Assembly: GCA_000436695.1 (NCBI GenBank)
Contig: HF992535.1
Location: forward strand, 1-12,530
Length of the DNA stretch: 12,530 nt
From: Prevotella sp. CAG:1185
Lineage (GTDB): Bacteria; Bacteroidota; Bacteroidia; Bacteroidales; Bacteroidaceae
Reading direction: 5' to 3'
Shown: piece after piece, positions 4,559 to 12,429 of the stretch
Layout of the letters: each line of letters begins with the position of its first letter
Position numbering within the stretch: position 1 is the first letter of the stretch
Position numbers and translations under genes: made by a program
The notes under the pieces: model-generated
The model's database searches: none
What the model was told of the DNA's origin: nothing
Seen by the model: only the letters and a program-made list of their open reading frames with translations

Positions 4559-5680
4559 ATGAAAAAACTGATACTTATGCTCATGGCCATTGTATGTTTC
4601 ACGGCATGCTCTAACGACGAAAATGAACCTAAGACACAGCCCGAACCGCCAGAAAAGACAAGGGCCGTTGAACTGAACGATACCACCCTGGCATTTGAAC
4701 TGAACGCCGACACTACAACCATAGATTTAGGCAGCAGCGAAGGCTGGTGGATAGACGAGATTACAACAGACGAAGGCTCTATTAAGCCTACAGCAGAAGA
4801 AAAACAGCTGATGGAAGGAGGCGGAGCGTATGAAGCTAAATGTCAGTGGGTCAGCGTGAAACGCAACGGCAGCAGCATTGAAGTGGTCGTAGAAGATAAC
4901 GTAAATAAAGAACGTACATTCAAGATTATTCTTGCCACCGCCGACACCACAGCCACCATTACGGGTGTGCAGGAAGAAATGATTACAGGCAAATGGGACG
5001 ACAATATAGGCCTGTCGACCAAGACCGTAACGCTCAACGGGGCAGGAGACCCTGTTACTGTAACTACCGAAGGAAAACACTGGTGGATAACATCAATAGA
5101 GGTTGACGGAGAAACGCTGTATAACTTCTACTACGACAACACAGAGAACAGGAATATGTATCAGACAGGCAAATTCAGCCAAAAGTGCGGATGGCTCAAC
5201 GTAAGCGTGGACGACTGGACGCTGAACATATCGGCAGACATGAACTACGAAGAGGGCAGAACATTCAAGATATATGTTCAGGCCGGCGACTACCACGACT
5301 GCATAGACGGCACGCAGGAGGTTCTGATGACTGGAGGAGCCTCAGACAAGATTGGCTTGTCGACCAAAGAAGTTACACTCGATTATACGGGCAGCGAAGT
5401 GAAAATTGACACTGAAGGAAAAAGCTGGTGGATAACAAGCATTGAAGTTGAAGGCGAAACGCTATATAACTTCGGCTACGACAAGACAGAGAACAGAAAT
5501 ATGTATCAGACGGGCAAGTTTAACCAACAGTGCGACTGGCTCAACGTAAGAGTGGACGACTGGACTCTGTACATATCAGCAGACGATAACTTCAGAAAAG
5601 ACAGAACATTCAAGATTACGCTTGAATTAGGCAACTACTTCGACCACATAAGCGGAACACAAAAGGCCAAAGACAGATAA
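4559..5680 (+). CDS. Surface lipoprotein with three BACON-like repeats
   Basis: 373 residues. The start MKKLILMLMAIVCFTAC gives a type II signal peptide with lipidated Cys17. The residues after it (SNDENEP) are acidic, like the Bacteroidetes signal that sends lipoproteins to the outer face of the outer membrane. Three repeats follow at about 36-140, 150-255 and 265-370. Each ends in the BACON pattern: W, a short strand, polar residues with Asp/Asn, then R-T-F-K-I and a final G-x-Q. Repeats 2 and 3 share IGLSTK at 150 and 265, WWITSIEV and ETLYNF, and are offset by exactly 115 residues. Repeat 1 is clearly diverged. BACON domains occur in Bacteroidales carbohydrate-active and surface proteins and may bind glycans or mucin; no catalytic domain is present here. 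The ATG at 4559 was chosen over a TTG at 4526 because it starts the signal peptide. No SusC/D or glycosidase neighbour is seen. Confidence 0.82.
   Translation: MKKLILMLMAIVCFTACSNDENEPKTQPEPPEKTRAVELNDTTLAFELNADTTTIDLGSSEGWWIDEITTDEGSIKPTAEEKQLMEGGGAYEAKCQWVSVKRNGSSIEVVVEDNVNKERTFKIILATADTTATITGVQEEMITGKWDDNIGLSTKTVTLNGAGDPVTVTTEGKHWWITSIEVDGETLYNFYYDNTENRNMYQTGKFSQKCGWLNVSVDDWTLNISADMNYEEGRTFKIYVQAGDYHDCIDGTQEVLMTGGASDKIGLSTKEVTLDYTGSEVKIDTEGKSWWITSIEVEGETLYNFGYDKTENRNMYQTGKFNQQCDWLNVRVDDWTLYISADDNFRKDRTFKITLELGNYFDHISGTQKAKDR
5009..5670 (+). repeat. Tandem duplication within the lipoprotein gene (345-bp period)
   Basis: The segment starting at about 5009 recurs from about 5354, with high nucleotide identity. 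Runs such as GAAACGCT..TATAACTTC, AATATGTATCAGAC and TGGCTCAACGTAAG are shared. The 345-base offset equals 115 codons, so the reading frame is preserved. It reflects a fairly recent domain duplication. Confidence 0.75.
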
Positions 5681-6249
5681 TGTCTGTATAACACCATTGT
5701 ATAGCTGCACACAGGCGGCATTAAATAGATCTGACAGATGCGGCGGTACATTTAGAGCGTTCGGGATAAACGAGGCAATCTGAAAAAAGTAAGAGGATGA
5801 GAAAAGCGTTTTTGTATTAACTTCTCAATTTCTCACCTTTTTCCTTGCATTATTAACAAAATAATTCTATCTTTGTAACAACTGCCGTAGATGTGATGAT
5901 TATAATGAGTAAGCATTAGGTAACCCGTTGTTTTGTTCTTTAAAAAAGATTATAAGAACTTGCACTAAAAGAGGACTTGTATAGCTAGTGAACGTTAAAT
6001 ATAACATTGGCAAATCTGCAATCAGAAACGCTCAAAGGTTTTCTAAGAAATTACTCTAAAAATCCGAAGAACACACATAAACTTTTATTGGGTTTCTAAG
6101 AATAAGGATCCTTATGTTCTCCATCACAGAAAGATTTACGAACTAAATGAAATAACATCATGTATAAAAAAGAAGAGGAAAATAATACTAATTTTATGGA
6201 ATGGTTGCACGAAAAAGTTTTGCAATGGATATATAAGAACAGATTTACC
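5681..6249 (+). other. Intergenic region and long leader before the Sel1 gene
   Basis: These 569 bases hold a full promoter (5845-5875) and then a leader of about 370 nt that is notably AT-rich. An in-frame ATG at 6160 would add 30 hydrophilic residues ahead of the Sel1 signal peptide; I regard it as leader sequence. I see no known riboswitch and no convincing terminator for the BACON gene. Confidence 0.45.
5845..5875 (+). promoter_or_regulatory. Bacteroidetes promoter of the Sel1-repeat gene
   Basis: TTG (5845-5847), 20 bases, then TATCTTTG (5868-5875) is a full consensus match with the same -7 octamer as the HU and leuS promoters. It is preceded by a pyrimidine-rich tract with TTTCTCACC. 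Transcription would begin near 5882. Confidence 0.72.
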
Positions 6250-7467
6250 ATGAAACATTTTATATTTATGGCCAGTACCATTGCGTTGATGTTCTGTATT
6301 TGCACGCCATCATTCTCACAATCAGCAAAATATAAAAAAGAGTTGGCGAAGCTTGAACACAAATACAATGATATATTATTGAATCTCCATGCATCAGATA
6401 AATCTGAAAAAGATTATCTTAAAGCGAATAAGAGTATGCTAAAATTGGCAGAAAATGGATATAATCCTGCAATGCGTTTTCTCGGAACTTATTTTTATAA
6501 TAAAAAAGATTTCGAACAATATGAAAATTGGTATGTCAAAGCAGCGGAAAACGGTGACTCTATAGCACAATTTGAATTAGGAAATAATTATTATAACGGT
6601 ACAGGATTGAGCAAGGACTACTCAAAGGCAGTATACTGGTTTGAAAAAGCGGCTGAACAAGGATATGCACTTGCGCAATACAACTTAGGCATTTGCTATG
6701 AAAAAGGACTAGGTGTAGAAAAAAATTATTTAAAAGCTACATCTTGGTATGAAAAAGCGGCCAAACAGAGATATGCATTTGCACAATACAACTTAGGCGT
6801 TTGCTATGAGAAAGGACTAGGAGTGGAACCAGACTATGAAAAAGGTGTATTTTGGTATGAAAAAGCAGCTGAACAGGGGGATACACTGGCACAATACAAC
6901 TTAGGACTTTGCTATTACAATGGACTAGGAGTGAAATTGGATTATTCAAAAGCGGCATACTGGTTTACAAAAGCGGCTGAACAGGGAAATGCACTTGCGC
7001 AATACAACTTAGGCGTTTGCTACGAGCAAGGAGTTGGAATAGAGCAGGACAACGAAAAAGCAGTATTATGGTATGAAAAAGCGGCTGAACAGGGGGATGC
7101 ATTTGCGCAATACAACTTAGGCGTTTGCTATGAAAAAGGAGTTGGAATAGAGCAGGACAACGAAAAAGCAGTATTATGGTATGAAAAAGCAGCTGAACAG
7201 GGGGATACACTGGCACAATACAACTTAGGACTTTGCTATTACAATGGACTAGGAGTGAAATTGGATTATTCAAAAGCGGCATACTGGTTTACAAAAGCGG
7301 CTGAACAGGGAAATGCACTTGCACAATACAACTTAGGCCTTTGCTATTACAATGGACTAGGAGTGAAGTTGGATTATTCAAAAGCAACATTCTGGTTAAA
7401 AAAAGCAGCAGAACAAGGAGATACCGATGCACAACACTTTTTAAATGAATTAAACAGCAAAAAATAA
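6250..7467 (+). CDS. Secreted Sel1-repeat (SLR/TPR-like) protein
   Basis: 405 residues. The signal peptide MKHFIFMASTIALMFCICTP is followed by cleavage near SFS-Q. A charged linker (26-72) and one degenerate repeat (about 73-103) follow. Then come eight uninterrupted 36-residue Sel1 repeats (104-391) with the pattern AQYNLGxCYxxGxGVxxDYxKAxxWYxKAAEQG, and a 14-residue tail. Such solenoids are protein-interaction scaffolds, here expected in the periplasm or outside the cell. The partner is unknown and no enzymatic domain exists. The ATG at 6250 was chosen because it begins the signal peptide. Repeats 4-5 and 7-8 are partly identical at the DNA level. Base and codon use is clearly more AT-rich (AAA, GAA, TAT preferred) than in leuS next door, suggesting a different origin. 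The gene is probably monocistronic, with its own promoter and terminator. Confidence 0.9.
   Translation: MKHFIFMASTIALMFCICTPSFSQSAKYKKELAKLEHKYNDILLNLHASDKSEKDYLKANKSMLKLAENGYNPAMRFLGTYFYNKKDFEQYENWYVKAAENGDSIAQFELGNNYYNGTGLSKDYSKAVYWFEKAAEQGYALAQYNLGICYEKGLGVEKNYLKATSWYEKAAKQRYAFAQYNLGVCYEKGLGVEPDYEKGVFWYEKAAEQGDTLAQYNLGLCYYNGLGVKLDYSKAAYWFTKAAEQGNALAQYNLGVCYEQGVGIEQDNEKAVLWYEKAAEQGDAFAQYNLGVCYEKGVGIEQDNEKAVLWYEKAAEQGDTLAQYNLGLCYYNGLGVKLDYSKAAYWFTKAAEQGNALAQYNLGLCYYNGLGVKLDYSKATFWLKKAAEQGDTDAQHFLNELNSKK
6853..7322 (+). repeat. Exact 146-bp repeat within the Sel1 gene
   Basis: Bases 6853-6998 recur without a mismatch at 7177-7322, an offset of 324 bases, which is three 36-codon repeats. A second exact stretch of 55 bases (7028-7082) recurs at an offset of 108. 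The array has recently grown or been homogenised by recombination, always in whole-repeat steps that keep the frame. Confidence 0.85.
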
Positions 7468-7552
7468 CCATAAAGCGTGATACAGATATGCTAAAACGTG
7501 AAAAGGAACTAATGAAATAAATTAGATTTCCAAACTATTTCCACACAGAATT

Positions 7553-7585
7553 AAATTGGGCAGATAACTTCATATTGCCCAATTT
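7553..7585. terminator. Terminator after the Sel1 gene
   Basis: AAATTGGGCA (7553-7562) and TGCCCAATTT (7576-7585) form a perfect 10-bp stem with a 13-base loop. It is followed by a T-rich stretch (CATCCATTTTATTTTTC). It lies 85 bases after the Sel1 stop. A/T runs on both sides would allow it to work in both directions. Confidence 0.75.
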
Positions 7586-7707
7586 CATCCATTTTATTTT
7601 TCAACATACAAATATATTAAAACAAAAAGCAACTTCAATTTTCCACCTCCTTACCTTATTTTATCACTTTTCCACCTTTTCACCTTCTAACTTTTTTACT
7701 TTTTTAT

Positions 7708-7715
7708 TATCTTTG
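7708..7715 (+). promoter_or_regulatory. -7 element of the leuS promoter in a pyrimidine-rich tract
   Basis: TATCTTTG matches TAnnTTTG and lies 41 bases before the leuS ATG. No TTG occurs 20 bases upstream. Instead the region 7635-7705 is almost entirely C and T, with repeated TTTTCCACC, TTTTCACC and TTTTTTAC units. The same kind of tract precedes the Sel1 promoter. Confidence 0.6.
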
Positions 7716-7756
7716 CGTCTTAGATTATTTCATACAGAAAACAAGATAACAAAACA

Positions 7757-10612
7757 ATGGAATACAATTTCAGAGAGATTGAGAAGAAATGGCAGAAACG
7801 GTGGGCCGAAATGAAGACCTACGAGGTTACTGAAGACAAGAGCAAAGAGAAATTCTATGTGCTCAACATGTTTCCTTATCCATCGGGAGCAGGACTGCAC
7901 GTGGGACACCCGCTGGGATATATTGCCAGCGACATCTACGCCCGCTACAAAAGACTGATGGGATATAACGTGCTCAACCCTATGGGATACGACGCCTACG
8001 GACTGCCCGCCGAGCAGTATGCCATACAGACAGGACAGCATCCAGCCATAACTACATCCGAAAACATAAGCAGATACCGCAGTCAGCTGGACAAGATAGG
8101 ATTCTCGTTCGACTGGAACCGTGAGGTGCGCACCTGCGACCCTAAATATTACAAATGGACACAATGGGCTTTCCAAAAGATGTTCAACTCGTTCTACTGC
8201 AACACTTGCCATAAGGCACAGCCTATAGAGAAGCTCATAGAGCACTTCAGCCAGAAGGGCACCGAGGGACTCGACGTGGCACAGAGCGAGGAGCTGAGCT
8301 TCACAGCCGGCGAATGGAACGCCATGAGTGAGAAAGAGCAGCAGCAGACGCTGATGAACTACCGCATAGCCTATCTGGGCGAGACGATGGTTAACTGGTG
8401 CGCCGGACTGGGCACAGTGCTTGCCAACGACGAGGTGGTTGACGGCGTGAGCGTGCGCGGCGGATATCCCGTTGTACAGAAGAAGATGATGCAGTGGTGT
8501 CTGCGTGTAAGCGCCTATGCACAGCGACTGCTCGACGGACTTGACACTGTAGACTGGACTGAGTCGCTGAAGGAGACTCAGCGCAACTGGATCGGCCGTT
8601 CTGAAGGAACAGAGATGCAGTTTAAGGTTGCCGGACAAGACTGGGACTTCACCATCTTCACAACACGTGCCGACACAATATTCGGCGTAACGTTCATGGT
8701 GCTGGCACCTGAAAGCGAACTCGTTGAGAAACTTACCACACCTGAGCAGAAAGCCGAGGTGGACGCATATATAGAGAAGACAAAGAAGCGCACTGAGCGC
8801 GAGCGCATCAGCGACCGCTCTGTTACGGGCGTGTTCTCAGGCTCTTACGCCGTTAATCCGTTTACGGGCGAGAACATTCCTATCTGGATTTCTGACTATG
8901 TGCTGGCAGGATACGGCACAGGAGCCATAATGGCTGTGCCTGCGCACGACTCGCGCGACTATGCCTTTGCAAAGCATTTCGGACTGGAGATACGTCCGCT
9001 CATAGAGGGATGCGACGTAAGCGAGGAGAGCTTCGACGCCAAAGAGGGCACCGTATGCAACTCGCCTAAGAGCGGAGTGGAGACTCTCGACGGATTCTCA
9101 CTCAACGGTCTGAGCGTAAAAGAGGCAATAAAGAAGACCAAGGAGTTTGTAACTTCCCACAACATGGGCCGCGTGAAGGTGAACTACCGTCTGCGCGACG
9201 CCATCTTCTCACGCCAGCGCTACTGGGGCGAGCCGTTCCCGGTTTACTATAAGGACGGCATGCCTTACATGATTCCTGAAGACAAGCTGCCGCTCGAACT
9301 GCCCGATATAGACCAGTATAAGCCTATAGAGACAGGCGAGCCGCCACTCGGACACGCAAAGAAATGGGCTTGGGACACAGAGAAGAACGAGGTTGTGGAC
9401 AAGAGTCTGATAGACAACAAGACAGTGTTCCCGCTCGAACTTAACACCATGCCCGGATTTGCAGGCTCATCAGCCTACTATCTGCGCTACATGGATCCTC
9501 ACAACGACAACGCCCTTGTAAGTCCTGAGGCCGACCACTACTGGCAGAACGTTGACCTGTATGTGGGCGGAACAGAGCATGCCACGGGTCACCTTATATA
9601 CTCACGCTTCTGGAACAAGTTCCTGTTCGACCTCGGTGTGTCGTGCCAGGAGGAGCCGTTCAAGAAGCTCGTCAACCAGGGTATGATTCAGGGACGCTCT
9701 AACTTCGTTTACCGCGTAAACAGCGACGACCATTCAAAGAAACCGCTGTTTGTAAGTCTCGGACTGAAAGACAAGTATGACGTAACACCTATACACGTTG
9801 ACGTAAACATTGTTCACGGCGACGTGCTCGACACAGAGGCATTCAAGGCATGGCGCCCCGAATACAACGACGCCGAATTCATACTCGAAGACGGCAAGTA
9901 TGTGTGCGGATGGGCTATAGAGAAGATGTCTAAGTCGATGTTCAACGTTGTCAACCCCGACATGATTGTAGACAAATACGGAGCCGACACGCTGCGTCTT
10001 TACGAGATGTTCCTCGGTCCGGTAGAGCAGAGCAAGCCTTGGGACACAAACGGAATAGACGGCTGCCACCGCTTCCTGAAGAAGTTCTGGGCACTGTTCT
10101 ACGATCAGCGCACAGGCGAATTCCTGCCCGACCAGAGCGAGCCTACGCCGGAGCAGTATAAGTCTGTCCACAAGCTCATCAAGAAGGTTACGCAGGACAT
10201 CGAGCAGTTCAGCTACAACACCAGCATATCTGCCTTCATGATTTGCGTCAACGAGCTGCATCAGCTCAAATGCCACAACCAGGCATTGCTGACCGACGTG
10301 GTAGCCCTTATAGCACCATTTGCGCCTCACATAGCCGAAGAACTGTGGCACGCGCTGGGCAACAATGTCAGCATATTCGACGCCTGCTGGCCGAAATACG
10401 ACGAGAAATATCTTGTTGAAAGCACCGTTCAGATGGGTATTGCATTCAACGGCAAGCGCCGTTTCGAGATGCAGTTTGCTGCCGACGCCGACAACGCAGC
10501 CATCGAGAAGGCCGTGATGGCCGACCCCAAGACGGCTAAATATATAGAAGGCAAGCAGATTGTAAAAGTAATTATCGTACCGAAGAGAATGGTCAACGTG
10601 GTTGTAAAATAA
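7757..10612 (+). CDS. leuS: Leucyl-tRNA synthetase
   Basis: 951 residues, full length for bacterial class I LeuRS, which charges tRNA-Leu with leucine in the cytoplasm. The first active-site motif is HVGH at 48-51 within PYPSGAGLHVGHPLGY. The KMSKS loop is exactly KMSKS at 723-727. The CP1 editing domain lies between them: the threonine-rich TTRADT is at 302-307, with T307 matching the specificity-setting Thr. GTGAIMAVPAHDSRD carries D398 and D401, the latter matching the universal editing Asp, so removal of mischarged amino acids should work. FSRQRYWGEPFPVYY marks re-entry to the catalytic core. The stretch about 655-720 is the inserted LeuRS-specific domain before KMSKS, and the C-terminal anticodon-binding and extension parts follow. 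The ATG at 7757 follows AACAAAACA and gives the usual MEYNFREIEKKWQKRW start. It heads a likely leuS-yitT-like-rdgB unit. Confidence 0.98.
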   Translation: MEYNFREIEKKWQKRWAEMKTYEVTEDKSKEKFYVLNMFPYPSGAGLHVGHPLGYIASDIYARYKRLMGYNVLNPMGYDAYGLPAEQYAIQTGQHPAITTSENISRYRSQLDKIGFSFDWNREVRTCDPKYYKWTQWAFQKMFNSFYCNTCHKAQPIEKLIEHFSQKGTEGLDVAQSEELSFTAGEWNAMSEKEQQQTLMNYRIAYLGETMVNWCAGLGTVLANDEVVDGVSVRGGYPVVQKKMMQWCLRVSAYAQRLLDGLDTVDWTESLKETQRNWIGRSEGTEMQFKVAGQDWDFTIFTTRADTIFGVTFMVLAPESELVEKLTTPEQKAEVDAYIEKTKKRTERERISDRSVTGVFSGSYAVNPFTGENIPIWISDYVLAGYGTGAIMAVPAHDSRDYAFAKHFGLEIRPLIEGCDVSEESFDAKEGTVCNSPKSGVETLDGFSLNGLSVKEAIKKTKEFVTSHNMGRVKVNYRLRDAIFSRQRYWGEPFPVYYKDGMPYMIPEDKLPLELPDIDQYKPIETGEPPLGHAKKWAWDTEKNEVVDKSLIDNKTVFPLELNTMPGFAGSSAYYLRYMDPHNDNALVSPEADHYWQNVDLYVGGTEHATGHLIYSRFWNKFLFDLGVSCQEEPFKKLVNQGMIQGRSNFVYRVNSDDHSKKPLFVSLGLKDKYDVTPIHVDVNIVHGDVLDTEAFKAWRPEYNDAEFILEDGKYVCGWAIEKMSKSMFNVVNPDMIVDKYGADTLRLYEMFLGPVEQSKPWDTNGIDGCHRFLKKFWALFYDQRTGEFLPDQSEPTPEQYKSVHKLIKKVTQDIEQFSYNTSISAFMICVNELHQLKCHNQALLTDVVALIAPFAPHIAEELWHALGNNVSIFDACWPKYDEKYLVESTVQMGIAFNGKRRFEMQFAADADNAAIEKAVMADPKTAKYIEGKQIVKVIIVPKRMVNVVVK

Positions 10613-10672
10613 CCGCAAGACCGCACACTTACGGCAAAATAACGCCCACAGGGCAACAACATACAGGCAGCA

Positions 10673-10703
10673 GTGGCCGGACACGGAATAAAGGTCCGGC
10701 CAC
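10673..10703 (+). promoter_or_regulatory. Perfect intercistronic hairpin after leuS
   Basis: GTGGCCGGAC (10673-10682) and GTCCGGCCAC (10694-10703) form a perfect 10-bp, GC-rich stem with an 11-base loop. No T run follows on either strand, so it is not a classical intrinsic terminator. It sits 60 bases after leuS and about 107 before the next ATG. It could attenuate, stabilise or mark processing of a shared transcript. Confidence 0.6.
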
Positions 10704-10810
10704 GACGCAGCCTAAAAAGATGCCCCGGGAGAAAATTACACAGTCTGACTGCATCCTGTATACACACAACTTATAAAACACACACACTTCACCTTATAAA
10801 CTTAACAGCC

Positions 10811-11776
10811 ATGCAGAAGCAAATATTAATCCGTGAAGCCAAAGACTACTTCAACATCACTCTCGGACTGATGCTATACACGTTTGGATTCACAGTATTC
10901 CTGTTGCCCTACAAGATAGTGACAGGAGGAATTGCCGGTATCGGAGCCATAATATTCTATGTTACGACGTTTCCGGTGCAATACACATTCTTCATAATCA
11001 ACGCCGTGCTCATTGTGGCGGCCCTGAAGATATTGGGCTGGCGTTTCCTTATGAAAACCATCTATGCCACCTTTGCGCTGACGTTCCTGCTCGAAGTGGC
11101 GCAAGACATTGTGGTAAGGCCCGACGGCTCATTCTATAAGCTGCTGGGCGAAGGCAACGACTTCATGTCGCTCGTGATAGGATGTATTCTCACAGGTACG
11201 GCGCTTGCTATAGTGTTCCTCAACAACGGAAGCACCGGAGGAACCGACATCGTGGCCGCCGTGGTGAACAAATATCACAACATATCGCTCGGCAAGGTGC
11301 TCATCCTGGTTGACCTCTGTATCATAGGCAGCTGTCTTTTCATCGACACATTCGGTCCGGTTGAGATTAGATGCCAGAAGGTAGTGTTCGGTCTTTGCAC
11401 AATGTTCATAGAATGCTCGATGCTCGACTATGTGATGAACTGGCAGCGGCAGTCGGTGCAGTTCTTCATATTCTCCAAGAAATACCAGGAGATAGCCAAC
11501 GCCATAGCCACCACCACCGACCACACCATAACCATACTCGACGGTCACGGATGGTATACGGGCAAGGAAACCAAGGTGCTGTGTCTGCTGGCAAAAAAAA
11601 GTGAGAGCGTAACCATATTCAGACTGATAAAGGTTATCGACCCCAACGCCTTTGTAAGCCAAAGCTCCGTTATAGGAGTTTACGGCGAAGGCTTCGACCA
11701 AATAAAGGTAAAGGTGCCGAAAAACATGAAGAAAAAGACTCTGAAAGGAACCGACACCGACAATAAAGGCTCCTGA
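10811..11776 (+). CDS. YitT-family membrane protein with C-terminal DUF2179 domain
   Basis: 321 residues. The N-terminal YitT part has about five to six membrane helices, at roughly 14-33, 38-53, 57-75, 83-100, 119-137 and 163-180. It carries the conserved glycine-rich turns PYKIVTGGIAGIG (33-45) and NNGSTGGTDI (138-147). The C-terminal DUF2179 domain (about 215-300) is cytoplasmic, with GHGWYTGKETKVLCL and IDPNAFVSQSSVIGVYGEGF. This two-domain form is common in Bacteroidetes and Firmicutes; the transported substrate is not known. The ATG at 10811 was chosen over a GTG at 10673 because that extension has no family resemblance and begins inside the hairpin. It lies 198 bases after leuS and 39 before rdgB, with no consensus promoter seen on either side, so it probably shares their transcript. 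Confidence 0.93.
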   Translation: MQKQILIREAKDYFNITLGLMLYTFGFTVFLLPYKIVTGGIAGIGAIIFYVTTFPVQYTFFIINAVLIVAALKILGWRFLMKTIYATFALTFLLEVAQDIVVRPDGSFYKLLGEGNDFMSLVIGCILTGTALAIVFLNNGSTGGTDIVAAVVNKYHNISLGKVLILVDLCIIGSCLFIDTFGPVEIRCQKVVFGLCTMFIECSMLDYVMNWQRQSVQFFIFSKKYQEIANAIATTTDHTITILDGHGWYTGKETKVLCLLAKKSESVTIFRLIKVIDPNAFVSQSSVIGVYGEGFDQIKVKVPKNMKKKTLKGTDTDNKGS

Positions 11777-11815
11777 CAAAGGCTTCAGGACAAGAAGAAT
11801 ACAAAATAAAAAGAA

Positions 11816-12415
11816 ATGAAAATAGTTTTCGCAACAAACAATAAGAACAAACTGGCCGAGATAAGAGAGATGCTCGGCGACAAGATTGAAGTTATGTCGC
11901 TGGCTGACATCAACTGTCACGAGGACATTCCCGAGACATCCGACACACTGGAAGGCAACGCCCTGCAGAAGGCTCACTACGTGTATGACAAATACGGAAT
12001 GAGCTGCTTTGCCGATGACACGGGACTCGAAGTGGACGCGCTCGGAGGTGAACCGGGTGTATATTCGGCACGCTACGCCGGAGGCGAGGGACACGACAGC
12101 GAAGCAAACATGGCAAAGCTGATGGATAAACTCGGCGACAACGACAACCGCAAGGCGCGCTTCCGCACGGTTATAGCGCTGATAACCGGCAACGGCGAGG
12201 ACGACGTGAAGCTGTTTGAAGGCGTGGCAGAAGGCGACATAATACGCGAAAAAAGGGGAGGAGAGGGCTTCGGATACGACCCGATATTCCGTCCCGAAGG
12301 CTACGACAAGACTTTTGCCGAACTGGGCCATGAGATCAAGAACAAGATATCTCACCGCGCCAAGGCCGTGCAGAAACTCGTTGAATATCTCAAACAGGCA
12401 AGCGGCAACAAATAG
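11816..12415 (+). CDS. rdgB: RdgB/HAM1-type non-canonical purine NTP pyrophosphatase (ITP/dITP/XTP)
   Basis: 199 residues, the usual family length. It hydrolyses ITP, dITP and XTP to the monophosphate and pyrophosphate, keeping deaminated purines out of DNA and RNA in the cytoplasm. Family motifs are all present: ATNNKNK at 6-12 (phosphate binding), DTLEGNA at 43-49, FADDTGLEV at 65-73 with metal and catalytic Asp67/Asp68, GVYSARYAG at 81-89, GFGYDPIF at 151-158 (base recognition) and SHRAKA at 179-184. The ATG follows ATAAAAAGAA, an A-rich leader. The gene starts 39 bases after the YitT-like gene and is probably translated from the same transcript. The stop codon TAG (12413-12415) falls within the loop and the first stem base of a terminator. 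Confidence 0.97.
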   Translation: MKIVFATNNKNKLAEIREMLGDKIEVMSLADINCHEDIPETSDTLEGNALQKAHYVYDKYGMSCFADDTGLEVDALGGEPGVYSARYAGGEGHDSEANMAKLMDKLGDNDNRKARFRTVIALITGNGEDDVKLFEGVAEGDIIREKRGGEGFGYDPIFRPEGYDKTFAELGHEIKNKISHRAKAVQKLVEYLKQASGNK

Positions 12416-12429
12416 CCGCCTGCCTTTAT
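12396..12429 (+). terminator. Terminator overlapping the rdgB stop codon
   Basis: AGGCAAGCGGC (12396-12406) pairs with GCCGCCTGCCT (12415-12425) over 11 positions with one A-C mismatch and an eight-base loop. It is followed by only a short T run (TTTATGTATATTT). The 5' arm encodes residues near the rdgB C-terminus, and the stop codon is in the loop and stem edge. A weaker hairpin, TGGTT/AACCA at 12474-12488 followed by CTTTTT, may act as a back-up. Confidence 0.6.

Noticed and set aside
6160..6249. Upstream in-frame ATG adding 30 residues to the Sel1 protein
   Set aside because: It would bury the signal peptide behind a hydrophilic extension; the ATG at 6250 gives a normal secreted protein.
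6965..7282. Minus-strand repetitive frames opposite the Sel1 array
   Set aside because: Their repeats merely mirror the 108-base Sel1 unit; the plus strand carries the conserved Sel1 pattern and signal peptide.
6853..7322. Possible CRISPR-like array because of regular repeats
   Set aside because: The repeats are contiguous 108-base coding units without spacers, in frame with a Sel1 protein.
9734..10684. 316-codon minus-strand frame opposite the leuS 3' part
   Set aside because: Antisense shadow of leuS, with no family features.
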